NCBI RefSeq assembly: GCF_036417845.1
Contig: NC_089984.1
Span: forward strand, 3,162,001-3,226,000
Direction of reading: 5' to 3'
Length of the DNA: 64,000 nucleotides
From: Apteryx mantelli
Taxonomy: Eukaryota > Chordata > Aves > Apterygiformes > Apterygidae
A program made the position numbers and the translations under genes. This document shows positions 13,486-26,165 of this stretch, in pieces. The notes under the pieces were generated by a model, which worked only from the letters and a program-made list of their open reading frames with translations, did not search any database and was not told the origin of the DNA. The first letter of the stretch is position 1, and each line of letters begins with the position of its first letter.

Positions 13486-14280
13486 CAAAGGGCTTGCGTG
13501 GGAGGCAGGGGGAAGAAGGCACATGGAACGAAAAAAAGGCCAGGAAATATTCAAGAGTCGAATTTTGTGGTAGAGAAGTTAGAAGTGCGGGTAGCACTGC
13601 CCAATGGGGCTGAAAAGGAAGGAAGCTCCATCAGACGTTTTCAGGCAGTACAGATAAAAGCAGGGTGGAGCACTGAAGCCCTGGGAACGCTCGTAACGAG
13701 GGTGCGGAGGTCCCACGGGGCGCTCCCATCAGCAGTACAAAAAGCTATCAGCTTCATATAAACTGCAGCAGACAAGACGCACACATGAACACATCCACCC
13801 CAGAGCAGGAAGCTGTACAACTGAATCATTTCTAATGCCGTTTCTTAAGGACTTCAAGGGAGAAACTCACATGCCAGTCTTTGAAACTCAGTAGTTTACA
13901 CCAGTAATTTTGCCAGGTGGCATATAACGGTGCTATACAGGAGTGGTGTCTGCGGTACACTGTGTACAAGGCTGTCAGCAGCAATAATCAGACACAGTGT
14001 ACTCAAGAAAAGCTTTTGAATATCAGCCAAGCAGGATTTATTCCAAACTCCTCATGCACCACTTGTAACCCTTCAATATACGTTGCTGCAAGGAAAAGTA
14101 AATCTCTCTCTCAGAACCAAAAATGGAAAGAATTAACACTTTTGTCTCACAAAAGAAACACAACATTACTTTACCTTCAGAAAACAGGTTGTAGTCACTG
14201 GCTACCTCCTAGGAGATTATATGGCATGCCTTTGCCCAGTTTCACATTTTCTGATACGGAAGCCCACGCTAGCAGCAGAA

Positions 14281-14336
14281 GTTTTAATGGGAGTCCATTA
14301 ATGAGTTTTAATGGGAATCCACCCCATGAGTTTTCT
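14281..14336 (+). repeat. Short tandem repeat, 24-25 bp unit, 2.3 copies
   Basis: Unit 1 (14,281-14,304) and unit 2 (14,305-14,329) share GTTTTAATGGGARTCCA, and a third partial copy starts GTTTT at 14,330. The unit is nearly a multiple of three, which keeps the surrounding frame open. Confidence 0.8.
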
Positions 14337-17300
14337 GAGCGCAGAGAGCCAGCACAGCAACTCTATCCCCAGAGGTTTCAGGAGGGCAAAGACAGCACCA
14401 CTGGCAGTAGCAACTCTCAAGGCAGAGCAGGCAGTCTTGTGTCTGCAGATTTTGAGAGAAGAGCAGGAAGGCCCCAAGCGACCAAAATATCAAGCCTGAA
14501 ACATGCAGAAGTAGGTTAAGTTTAGGGGTATGGTTCAAAAGGGCTCCAAGCTTCCATGCAAAAGCTTAGGATCTCGCTATCTGAAGAGTATAATTGACAT
14601 GTCAGAAGAGGTAAAGTCTGGGATGTTTTGTAGTTAACTTAGATATTATAAGGCTCCAAAATCCCAAAGGAATGGCTACTAGCAACCCAAGTCTCTCCCA
14701 AAGCAATGCAACTACTGGAGATCACTGCCAGGATCCTGGAAAAGAAGCTAGGGTATCAGATGAACATGGTCCCTGTTCCCAAAGGGCATGCCGGGTTTCT
14801 AGGGTTCATTCCTTTCTTCATGTACATTTCCTATGTCTCTGTAAGACAGCAGTTCCCGAGGTCAGGGAGAAGTTGGGAGTGTGACCAAGGTTCAGTTGCA
14901 GATGTGACCTACGCAACCAGAAATGAAGATGTTAGCCCAACAGCAAAACCAGCAACGGGACTGGCAAGGAATGTTTTTCCCTTTTCATAGCTTGCTCTCT
15001 GTCCCACAGCTTTTGTTTTTTTTAAATGTCAGCCATTCCAAAGCATAACACGGAAGATCTTTCCCCCCATTTAAAAACCATCTGTAGCCCCACCTCCAGT
15101 GCAGAAAGTTAAAATTTGGCAGGGAAACTGAGATAAGTTCCTTGGAGTAGCTCTCTGTGAAAGATCTGAGACCTCAAAGTTACATACCAAGTATCCTCAG
15201 CACATTTTGTACCTATTTTGTTTTAATACGCCTATAAACAAACTGCTCAAGAAAGCTTCTCAGCAATTATCTGGCCAAGTTAACTGCAAGCTGCGAGACC
15301 TAAAACTTGTGTATGTGGGCACTGTTTGGGCAGAGAAATTCAGGGTTGCCAAATCTCTCTGGAAGGCGTTGTGAGGAGATACAAGTATCTGCACAAAGCA
15401 AGCTTGCACAGACATTTTAGAGTCTCGTGTCCTTAGTCATACCATCAGAAGCAGATACAGCTTGTAATTCATAAAGGCAGAAAGTACCCAAAGCAGAAGT
15501 TCTAGCCAATATTTTCAGCAAACCCGACAGCGTGAATGTGCTTGCAGCTGTGAAGAAATGGGGTTCTGGGGTCCTTTTGGTTTCATTTTGGGTTGTTGGG
15601 TGGGTTTTTTTCGCTGTTTTCGTGCTTGCCCATATATCTTGCACAATCCAAAATAGAATTGTAAATTCATCAGCTGTTTTGTTCTGTGCAAGTAATTCGT
15701 TCAGCTCTATTCACAGCTTGACCTCATCCTGCAGTTAAACTCACATGCTTTGGTATGTTACGCCAGCATAGTCTAATTCCAGGGATCATAAAAATAATAT
15801 TCCAAGTTTAATCCCAAAGAAAGGATTACTGGGGATCAAATCCATTATTTCACAATAAATCCCTTTTATGTCCTTTTTTTTTTTCCACCAGTGATCAAAG
15901 ACAGTGGATTTCAGTTCTAAAACACTGCTGCTACACAACAGAAGAGATCCTTGCCCAAGGCACAGGGCTCAACTTTTGCTTTCATTTTTTGCACAGTATC
16001 AAAGGAGATTTATTTTTTTCCCCCTTGCCAAAAATAAAGTCTAGTCTAGATTCTCAGCTGCAGCTGAGAGCTCTGGGGGAGAAAGTAGCTACAGCTTATT
16101 TTTGCAGCTTCCTAATCTTGTAGGATAGTGTCTAATGTACTCAGTTGTCCACAGTCTGCCACCACCATTTCTTTGTTTGAGAATCTGTACCAAAGAGACA
16201 TGTTTCATCTTCAGCAAGGGAAGATTCAGAGACCACCAGAGGGTTTTTTCTCTAAATATAAGGCCAGACTTCACTCACCTTTCCAAGTTTTTCCTTCCCG
16301 GATATTTCTGTAGTTCGCGGTATGACGCTAACTGCATGATACAAAAGCCTTTCACATCCCGCTTTCCAGGGTTTGGACGTTACAGAACTAATCTCTTGCC
16401 TGCATGTTTTCCATAGTGTTATTACAACATGAATGTAGTCATAAACCACAGAGCCCTAGACCTGCTGACCTTGCTGAAGGGAATAACAATGTTCCCTTGG
16501 CCAGAGGCAGCAACAGACGGGAAGGCCCCAGAATGTGAGGACTAACATGATCTGTAGCATAGGGCCTCCACCATGTGCTCCCCCCGTAGCATAGTTTATG
16601 GAAGACATAAATGGAAGCAAAACTGATACCAGCCTTGACCATTTGCTACATATAAATAGTATGAACTTAACTGGGTGAAACAGATTGTGCATCATCATTA
16701 CTGTGAAGTCAGGCTCTTTATGGTTCCTCTGCTAACCGGACCGTATTTTTAGTCCTAATCTCAATCTGTTAGAATTAGCTCTGCTAAAGCGAACAGAATG
16801 ATACAGGTCAGATCAATTATTGTGAAAAATTCAATTATGATAGTGCCATATGCAGCACTATAAAAAGAACGCAGCTGTACATATGGCTGACGAAAGCGAC
16901 AGCAGTTAGCGGCATGAACGTTCACGACATTGCGATGTCCTTTAGTCCCTCATCTCTTTCTACATGGGCCACATTGAGAAGAGGAAAATTGCCTACACTT
17001 GTCCTTTTCTGAAAACTGCACAAGCTTTCAAATGTCCTTACCAAAAAAAACAAGAGTCATCTCCTGATGGAGGTTGCATAGAGCATTGAAAGCTTCTTTC
17101 AGGAGGTGGAGTCAACCTCACTTGTGTTATGAGAATTTCCAACAAAAAAATCAGGTTTGTCTGGCATTTCTGAAACGTAAGAACTGCTTTATTTCCCTAT
17201 GGATGCTTATAATGATGGGGCTCTAATTCCTTGTGCCTGAACAGTCTCTTAATTATCAGTGACAGAGCACCTTACAGGGGTTAAGTCAAATGTAGCCACG

Positions 17301-18069
17301 AGCAGGTGTGGGTCTGACACTTGAAGATCTGAGCATGCAACGTAAGAACAGCAATTACGCGTGCGTTGGATTCATCCCTTTTCCCAGGAAGGGAGATGAC
17401 TTTCTGCCTATTGCAGAAGCAGCGCTGAAGCAAAGCCTGCCAAACAGGACCTGAAAAACCCAACGGAGCGACCAACTTCCCACTCCACCCCCTGGGCTTG
17501 CAGGAAACAAGGAGATCCCACGCTTCCTGAGAAATCTTGGGAGACAAGAAAGAACTTACTGTATGCCGGTTAAAGGCCCAGCTCGCTAACACCTGGCTCC
17601 TGGCTCCCCTGACATTTTGTTCGCCTAGAGAAGTCCCCATGCCCAGCAGCAGTTTCAGCCCAAAAACTCAGGAAAAGCAGCTGTTACAGCACTGCCCGCA
17701 GCAACGCCTGCAAGGCCAAGGGAAGAGCACAAGGGCAAGATCATCCATCACCCCCCCTGCACAAGAGAGGAAGCGCAACTGGCACTCATCAAAACAGTGA
17801 AACCAGCTATGCAAAGTGCTGTCCTGGTGACAGAGGAAACCAGCCAGGGAAACAAAACAAAAAAAAAAGAAAAAAAAGAAAAAACTCTTTTATTCACCCT
17901 CTGTTCTCCACAGAGATGGTTTTGGTACTAATCATAGCCCAGGAGGTAAGCTGCTTCTAGAGAGAAAGGCAATTTCCCAGTGCTCCCTTTCAGTCTCTAA
18001 TGAAATAGGAAGTGACCAGCGCAATCAAACAAAGCAACATACTCTGAGACTTTCCCACTAATTGAACAC

Positions 18070-18091
18070 AAAAAAAAAAAAAAAAAAAAAA
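18070..18091 (+). repeat. Poly-A tract
   Basis: Uninterrupted run of 22 A with no element I can recognise upstream. Confidence 0.9.
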
Positions 18092-18205
18092 TCAGTGGAT
18101 TGAGGAGTGTTCAAAAATGTATCCAAAGGATGTGCTTACATGTCAAATGGCACTGGCATACTCATTCTGTACAAGCTTCCAGATGGTCCATTTTTTTAGC
18201 CTCTC

Positions 18206-18225
18206 TTTTTTTTTTTTTTTTTTTT
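18206..18225 (+). repeat. Poly-T tract
   Basis: Uninterrupted run of about 20 T about 115 bp after the poly-A tract; together they could bracket a small inserted element, but I see no target-site duplication. Confidence 0.9.
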
Positions 18226-19329
18226 GAAGTGGACAGCCTGAGGCACAGCAGGACCTCTCATTGCTTTATTTTAAATCAGAGAATATAAAAAAAAAATCTC
18301 CTATCCAAAATAAATTATTTTTGTAAAAATATAAAACAATTTCTGCAAATTTGTTTTTATTTTTCTACTCCTCCCCCCCCCAACCTTTTAGATAACACAG
18401 CTCAGTAGAGAGTTAAATGAATCTCTTTATGGTTGATAACCCTTATATTATAGTCACTGATTCCAGGATCCAAAGAAAAAAAAAGACCTAGGGGAAAAAT
18501 AACCCAAAACAGGAAAAGAGCATGCAGATACAGTAGACATTTAAATGCTTTTTACTATTTCTTTTTTCCTCTTTCAAAACGTTGCTAGTCCCACAGGAGC
18601 ATCCTCATGAGAACAGCCCTTCCTGAAGCTGAGAGCTCAGAGCTGAACAGGTGCAGGAGCAGAAGGGATGGAAGGACCTCCCCAAAGGCACTGTCCCCCA
18701 GCCTGGTGTGGAGGAGAGTTTGCAGCCCAGGAGTACAGACCAAAGGGTTTTACCCACAGCTTCTCACACATCCCTGTGTTTAAGCATTAAGTGCATAGAT
18801 GCTGTAATGGGTCAGGCAAAAGAGATAGGGCTGGGCAAGCAGCAAGCTGAAAGCAGCTCCGCTCCTGGGGATCTGAAACGGCTTCATCCATGTGGGTTGC
18901 AGTGGAGGATGCCGGAAGATGTAAAGTCCTCTCCAGACACCCCTACTCTAAGCCATACTCCAGATCCCAGCCGTGACATCTGGGTGGCTCTTTCTCATAT
19001 GCTGGATGTCTGCTCCAAGCCTCATCTCACACCAAGAATATATGGTTTTTGCAGCCCTCCAAGAAGGCCTTATGCTCACATGATTACAGAAGCTGTTAGG
19101 ATAGGAACCTAGCAGCAGGTTTATTCACACCTGATCCTAATCAATATATCTTCTTTGAAAAAACGTTATCATTCATTTTTTCAGTTGTGGGGTACCAGTC
19201 CTATTTCCGCACACTAGTCTTCATCAGTGAGGCCATTTCATTTTTAAGATGTGATTAAAAGTCTCTAAAGAATCTAACAATATATTTCTATTTTGAGGAA
19301 AAAAGACTTACATAAATCTTAATAACTTT

Positions 19330-19930
19330 AAAATCACAGAGTTAAGCTGGAAGGGACCCCTGGATGTCTCCTGTCTGACCCCAGCTCACAGCAGGGCCAA
19401 TGTCACAGCAGGTTGCTCAGGGCTGTGTCCAGGCAAGTCTGGGCAATCCCCAAGGATGGAGATCCCCCACTGCTCAGGGACCTATCCCAAAAAGCACCAC
19501 TTGCACGGGGAAGGACTGTTTCCTGAGGTCCAGCCGGCATTTCCCCTGTTGCAGTTTGTGCTAGTGCCTCTGGTGCTTTAACTGTGCCCTTCTGAGCAGA
19601 GTCTAACCCCATCATCTCTGTAACCCTTTTGGGCACTGGAAGAAGCAGCTGGATCCTCCTTCACCTTCTCGTCTTTTGGCTGAATAAGCCCAGCTCTTGC
19701 AGCCTCTCCTTGTACGCCCTGGCCTCCAGCCCCACCATTGCCATGGTCCTGCATTGGACTCGCTCCAGTTGGTGGATGTCTCTCTTGCCCTCACTGGCTG
19801 AGAACAAGGCACTGTGTCCAGATGCAGCCTCACCAGGGCTGAGGGAAATGAACATTCCCCTCAATTTGCTGGCCACACATACTGGGCTGCACTGGTGAAC
19901 ATGGTTAGCCTTCTCCCTTCTTTGGGAGCT
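19330..19930 (-). mobile_element. CR1 LINE, 3' end, 5'-truncated
   Basis: The plus strand starts with aaatcacagagttaagctgg and aagggacccctgg, the antisense of the canonical CR1 3' terminus, followed by gcaggttgctcagggctgtg, ccaaggatggagatccccc, cagctcttgcagcctctcct and ggactcgctccagttgg in consensus order. The copy ends near the ctgctggccacac word, so it is 5'-truncated as most CR1 copies are. It is diverged, with no intact frame. Confidence 0.92.
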
Positions 19931-20079
19931 CACTGATGGAAGATGCTAAAAGGAGCGATTTGAGTCAATCAGAAACACAAAGCTACTCAGTCTTAAAAAA
20001 TACTTGGATTTGAGTCAAACTATACAAGTTCTGAAAATTATTTTAGACTAAATTCTTCCTCAGGACATGATCTCCAAGG

Positions 20080-20155
20080 GTGAAAGCTTGGCCCCACTGA
20101 GGCCAAGAGTAGAACTCCTGCAGACCTCAGCAGGGCCTGGATCCCACCCAAAGCA
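20080..20155 (+). repeat. Possible sauropsid interspersed repeat with inverted arms
   Basis: A ggccccactgaggcc arm, a spacer containing agtagaactcctgc, and a gacctcagcagggcctgg arm form imperfect inverted repeats. The pattern resembles a widespread amniote repeat in which 'cactgacttcagtggg'-type words flank 'ggagttttgcc'. I cannot name the family. Confidence 0.35.
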
Positions 20156-23100
20156 AACATTTCAAGCCTGAGCCAAACTTCTTCAGCTGCAGACATTCAC
20201 TTCTGTTATTTTTGTAGCCTTTTTGTCTCACAAAAGGGAACCTTCTACAGTGGCCATCCATGAGCCGTTGACAAGATGGAAGAGATTTAATTTGCAATTG
20301 AAAAAAAGTCTAAAAATGATTGTCAGTTAAAAACAGTATGTCTGTAACATGGTCTCCAAGCATGTTGATGTCATCTGGCCCGTGGAGAACTCCTACATAA
20401 CTTGAACCATTCAGGGACTGGGATTGTGTTCTGTTCTATTTCTGCATAGCACCTAACCCTACAGGACCCTGCATCTGTTACAGGAGCCTTCTAGGGACCA
20501 CGCTAAAAGCAATTATAAATACAAGCATTTTGATTTTAGCCTTGTTGACTTTCCTTTTGCCAGTATTGTTTGTCATTCCCAGCAGGCCAAAGGCACTTTT
20601 CCTCATGGGGAAAAGTGCAGTAACAATGACGTTGAAGTGCTCTCCGGTTTTACATTTGGAACAACAGCAACAAGTAAAACATGAACTCTCAGCTTTACAA
20701 CAAATTTTGCAACTTTTGATAATTTGTTTTAAAGTCTGCACTCCTGAAAACCTGTAGTTACATTAGTCTCAATCCTCCCCACTGTCAGAAGGAAACATCT
20801 GGTCCACATGGCTACAGGGTACAGCTCTGAAACACGATCCTGCGCACGTTGGTAAAGCTGGAAAACAAAGAATACTCCATGCTGTAATAGTCTGGGGTTT
20901 CTGAGATTGCAGTGGGTTAGCCAGTTCATCACACGGCTAGCAGTGGGTTACGTACCAGCTCCATGACACATTTTATGAACCTGATCACAAGAGCAGAAGT
21001 TACAGCGGTGCGTCTGTCAGAGGAAAGGTTGGAACAATCCCTCCCAGGAAATCACCTACACCAGTGCTCTTCTGGTCATAATTTTATGCCCATTTCTTTT
21101 GCTCCTTATGTTTAAATGCCAAGAAATTAGGCTACAAGAAGTTTTACTCACCTGACAGCCACAGGATTAAGTAGACCAGATTAGACCTGAGTTCAGATCT
21201 CAACTCTCTACTGATACCCAGAAATTTTCACCATATGTTTTTAATTATGAAACCATTCTGAGCAGCAAGAAACACAATACACTTTGAAAGAAAGAAAATA
21301 AACTGGGTCTTCATGCTACCTTCATTTGCTCTCCACACGCTTTGACATTTTTATGTAACTGGAACAGGGACGCACCCTTCTCATTTCTATATGCCAAGTT
21401 GGTGAGCTGCCATGTTATTAGAGCCCGCAAATCTCTGGCTCCATCCAAGAAAGGAAGTCAGGCTCCAGCAAAGGCAAGCTGCATAGAACTTGCTCAAACA
21501 TGCATATTTCAAGCGCACTGTCTTCTCCCATAGCCCAAAGGACATTGCAACACCATCCAGATACAGAGTCTCAGTGTAACATGCCAAAGTGGTTGCTTAT
21601 ATTAAGGTTAAGTCCAAGCCATTGAAGGCAGATGCGAATTTTAGATCTCAAGAAGTGCGGGGCTACTTGAACCTCCGGGATCTCCAGAGCTTTTGCCCCA
21701 GGACACAGAGGAACTTGAGCATCCATGACGTATTCATTACTCGCATTTTTCACTTGCATGCACAGATTGCCCATCAACAGCTCAGTAATAAGGACATTGA
21801 GTTAAAATCATTCCACCAATATCGTCCTGAACCTTCGACTCTTCTGTTGCAGCATGCATGAGGTTACAAGCACGCTTAAATGTCTGGGCTAGTGACAACT
21901 AGTAAGGGCTTAAAATTGTATTTGATGCTGGATATGCACCATTTCAGCATTTCTTGAATCCATTCACCCATTCCAATCACATCAGGGCAGGAGAACAGGG
22001 GAGCTGCACCTCTGAAACAAGACAGAAATATATTAATGATTACAGGAATCTCAATCAGTTCTTCTGAAACTCTTCTGGTTCTCCAGAAGAGATGAAGGCA
22101 ACTCAGAATGGGGCAAGCTAGAAGGTAAGGCTCCTGAAGGCCTAAGGTTGTTCCTGTAGAAACAAGTCTAGGATGATCTAGATGCACAAGCTAAATCCTA
22201 GACTTGGAAGAGTTTTGACAGCAGTTTGGCATACCAGAAAAGGTCTTTGGGTTGCATTCACACACACATCAGGAAGGGTCTGATTTTCAGGGTACGTTGG
22301 TCATCTTGTATTGCTTTGAGGCCTCCCTCCCTCATTTGTCTTTCACAAGTTTAGCAGAACTTCTGAGAATATTTTACTGTAATACTCAGCATTTCCAGAG
22401 GGAGAACTCTGCAGGCAAATGACTTCTACATCACCCTCAAAGAATTAGTCCAAAGAGCCATATGATTTCTCCTTCCTCTATCTGTTCACCTCAGATCAAC
22501 CCCTCATAACATGTTTTAAGAATTGCAGTCATCTGAGTCATTCGCAGGATATACACTACCCATGTAGCCACCTGAATACAGGAGCACCACCAGAGCCAAG
22601 CTTTATGCTACAGGAAGAACACGCTGTTTGCTCCGCTGCACGCCTTGCTCTATTGGTGGCTGCCATAAAAGCAGTTCTTTCTCCTATGGACACAAAAAGA
22701 AAAGGATAGAAGTTTTGTTAAAAAAAAAAAAAAAGAGTTAAAAACAAATAAATGTACCAAATAAATAGGGAGCTTTTGTAGAGCTGGTGGCTCAAAGCTG
22801 ATTTCATCTGGGACCAAAGCCAAAACCAGAGACTTCTAACACTACCCAACTGCATCCTAAGCAAATTCAGAAAATCCCCATTCTCCACTCAAAAGGAAAA
22901 TAGGCAGCTCCCCCAATCTCTAAGCACTAAACTTTACTTTGTAGCAACATAGGTCCTTCTTATTTTAGATACTCTTTCTCAAGTTATTGGCAGCTCAGAA
23001 GCAGATGATGTTTCTGGTGTGCAGCCTTGATGTACATGCCTTGATGCAAGCTTGCACTGGATCACAAAATGAGCTTGAGAAACAATGATACCATGAAAAT

Positions 23101-23760
23101 GCTAGATAGCATTCGTAGAGGGAGCTGTCATCATCTCCCCCCCCCAAAAAAAGCTGGAAGTATGAGAACATGGAGACCACACTTGTTGCTTATGAAACCC
23201 TCATGCTGACTAGGGCAAGAGCAGGTCATAAATCTCCACAGCAGCTCCACACAAACTAGGAGACCAGGCTCCCTTCAGGAATACAAGGCCCAGAAGACCT
23301 GTGTGGTCAGTGCGTGCTCATGCGCTAACAAACTCTCACATCTCAATGAGTCATCGAATGATTGTTAAAAAGTCTCACTACCCTGGAAATAATATACCCA
23401 TTTTCTTAATAAGCCTGTGATTTCAGGTAATTTTGCAGATTTTTCACAACAAAATGCTTTTCCTGGAAAATTTGGATTTATTACAACTGAAACTTTTCAT
23501 AGGAGCATATAAGAATAAGCAGCACCTTGGCGCTTAAAAACTCTCTGCGGAATAAGGACATACAGATGTAAATTCCTGCTAATGAATCTGGATTTTCCGC
23601 CTTCAGTTTATTGACTGTTTTGGGATATAGCTCTCTCCTTCTCCCAGACTGAGATCCCCCTTCTTGAGGCTTGCGGTTACCCTTAGTTTATTGGGATTGG
23701 CAAGGTAACGTGACCTGGTGGTTAAAACATTCACTTAGAGGGATTTGCACATCGTGAGAG

Positions 23761-23789
23761 CTCTCTGACCACCATCGCTGATCAGAGAG
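23761..23789. repeat. Short inverted repeat (10-bp arms, one mismatch)
   Basis: CTCTCTGACC (23,761-23,770) faces GATCAGAGAG (23,780-23,789), with nine of ten pairs complementary and a 9-nt loop, immediately beside the hAT-like terminus. Confidence 0.6.
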
Positions 23790-23917
23790 CAGACGTTCCC
23801 AAACCCTTTTCACTGGTGACCCTACTTCCAGTTTCACTTCCAAGCTTGTGACACCCCACTTCCGCAGTCTCTCAGGCTCTGTTTTCATCTGGGAAACCTT
23901 TCACTTGGGAAACCACT
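23790..23917. mobile_element. Possible hAT/Charlie-like miniature element
   Basis: The left end reads CAGACGTTCCCAAACCCTTT, close to the hAT-Charlie terminal pattern CAGNGGTTCYCAAMCTTTT, followed by the typical 'ggtgaccct' word. A facing terminus ACTTGGGAAACCACT lies near 23,903-23,917. At about 130 bp it would be a non-autonomous derivative. I do not see a convincing 8-bp target duplication, so this is tentative. Confidence 0.35.
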
Positions 23918-26009
23918 CACACTCAACTGTTCTCTCTCTGCTCTTCTTGCTCTTTCACAGCACATTTTTCCCCTGATGATGAGCTTCACCCTCCGCCAAA
24001 TAGCAGCCAGGTCTGAAATTCATCAGTAATCAGTTCTCACCGAACCTAGATTATAAATCACAAAATACTGAGTGTCACTTCACCCACTACTATGCATTTC
24101 TGATTCCATCTATGTACTTTTGCATTGTTTCTCAGTGTGATATTTATATATCACACAGCAAATTCAGCACTGCATCCTTAACATCCTAAGTGAAGGGCTC
24201 AGGAGCTCTTATTTCCACTTTTTTTTGCCAGGGCACAAATTTAATTTCAGGGGCTGTCCTTGTTGTGGTTTGAGATAGGGTCTTCAGTATGTTACATATG
24301 CAGATAATACTCAAGCTGTTCTCCAGTAAAATATTTATATCGAACCATCTTTGCTATATTGCTGTAAATTTAGGAACACAATTTACCATAATTCCCAGTT
24401 CAAGGGTCATTCTAGAACTGCACATGACTTTCTAGAGATAAGGCAATAACAACATGTGTGACCATACAGTAGATACAAGCCTGTTCATTGCACTGCAGGA
24501 TTTTGTTATAGCAGCTTTACTTAGTAAAAAGTTGGATTTTTGCAAGTCAGTTCTTTCCTTTGAAGAGGGAAAGTTTTATCTGCATGACTATCAAATACAG
24601 AAGCCAGTAAAGTCCACGGAACTCTCTCATCATTGCACATGTGTTTCACCACCTCGCTAGATCACAATCTTAACTCATCTCACCTCACATCTTCATGTGC
24701 ATCTGTTTTTTGAGATTGCCTAGGAAGCACGTTAATCAACGTTAAAGCAATGAAATGTATGCTCTAGATAACACCTCAGATACGTATGGTTAGTCTGGAA
24801 ATAATTTTGTTCTTACAGTGTGAAAGAACTGTAAGTGTCTCAAAAAGACTTAGGCTCATAGTGGAGCTTCTGCTCTGCTCTCTGGAATAGAGAAGATGCA
24901 ATAGGAAAGCATGCTTTCATCCTTGCAGCAGATGTTGACAGCCTCATTCAAATAGCTTCTCCATCCATATGCAACATCAAGCTGCTGTAAGAACAACTGA
25001 TGTTCCCCATGCTAACTCTGATGCTGGAGCAGGGGTTGTCCTGCCTGATGGCACTCTGTAGCTCCCACGCTATGTTTGTGCTGGCCTAGACACCAGGCCA
25101 TTTGTTGTTTCCCTGCATCAACAGGCAAATGTCACCCTCTCCTACAGTTTGCTAATCCCATTCAGACGGATGACAGCAAATTCCAGCCTGAGAGCCCCAC
25201 GATGCACTTGGGCAACCTCACCATCAAATGAGGTCTTTGGTCCTGCCCCAAGGTCTGCTGTTTGTGCTGACTCTCAAATGATCTCACACAGGTTTTTTTC
25301 CTCTAGCAGCTTCACATGTAGACGTTTGTCAGATTTCAGCTTTGCTCCATCGCAGGCTCTGCAGCTCTTGCAAAAATCCACCTCTGCTACCCAGTCTGGA
25401 CTGCTTCCACTTTACTGTCATCTTCCATCTCAAAGAATTCCTCAGCAGCTTCTGACACAATGTTCTCAATGTGCCCCCAAAACTCCTCAAACCATGTGGA
25501 GCAGGACTATTGCCAATATTAGACCAGCATTTTCCAGCCAGCTGATGAAAGCCTCTCTGGAGGGAGATCTTCCCTCTCTGGTGGCCTCTCCCAGGGGTTA
25601 TGTGGTCCGTGCCTACCTTTTTGCTTTCTCTGCATCAGCTAGGACAGTTCAAGGTCTTCACCAGAGCATTTGCTCATCAGGGTGCTGTAGCTCTGCGGCT
25701 GTTCTCCCTCTTCACCAAGAGGTGGAAGCAGAGCCTCCTTACCCTCCAGTGCACAGGGCTTGCACTCACGCACATTTATTAGCTCGTAATTAGGCTCTCT
25801 CCATTTATATGCAACTGCAAATAATGTTTATCCCAAGCCAAAATGCTCAGACAAGACTCTTCAAGTCCTGATTTCTGCCTAAGCAATGCTGATGATTTTC
25901 CCTTGGCACTTGGGTAAACGATATTCTGATATTCCGTAATAGGAAGCAGTTCAGCAGCAACGACACAGTCCTCATCGTTCAAGACCTAGCCACTTACCCG
26001 TCTGGGTGA

Positions 26010-26165
26010 GGGAGATCGCTTCTGCGGCCGTTCCTAATGGCACCGCGGCACCCGTGATTTGCTCAAGTCTTTCTGAACGATCCAGGCAACTGTGCTAGCG
26101 GCGCACGAATGCGTAACTTGACCCCGTTACAGAGCCTGGGCTTGAGATCTCGCGGTGTGCAGAGC
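26010..26165. promoter_or_regulatory. Short CpG-rich patch
   Basis: About 13 CpG in 150 bp in an otherwise CpG-poor neighbourhood. On the minus strand it ends in CAGACGG|GTAAGTGG (donor GT at 25,998-25,999), a strong splice-donor-like sequence, so a non-coding first exon is imaginable. Function is unproven. Confidence 0.3.

Larger units (their letters stand above)
13486..19329. other. Intergenic, no gene identified
   Basis: Contains a short minisatellite (14,281-14,336), an A22 tract at 18,070-18,091 and a T20 tract at 18,206-18,225. The 200-codon plus-strand frame at 13,917-14,519 spans the minisatellite and has no recognisable domain. The 16,700-16,960 segment is AT-balanced and homeobox-motif-rich and could be a conserved element. 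Confidence 0.5.

Noticed and set aside
13917..14519. 200-codon plus-strand open frame
   Set aside because: No recognisable domain; it is held open partly by a minisatellite of frame-compatible unit size.
24135..24156. 9-bp inverted repeat with 4-nt loop (GTGTGATAT / ATATCACAC)
   Set aside because: AT-rich and short; expected by chance in this much sequence.
25149..25793. Longest open frame in the window (214 codons, plus strand)
   Set aside because: Ser/Ala/Pro-rich translation without a domain, no splice or promoter context; length can arise by chance in 64 kb with moderate GC.
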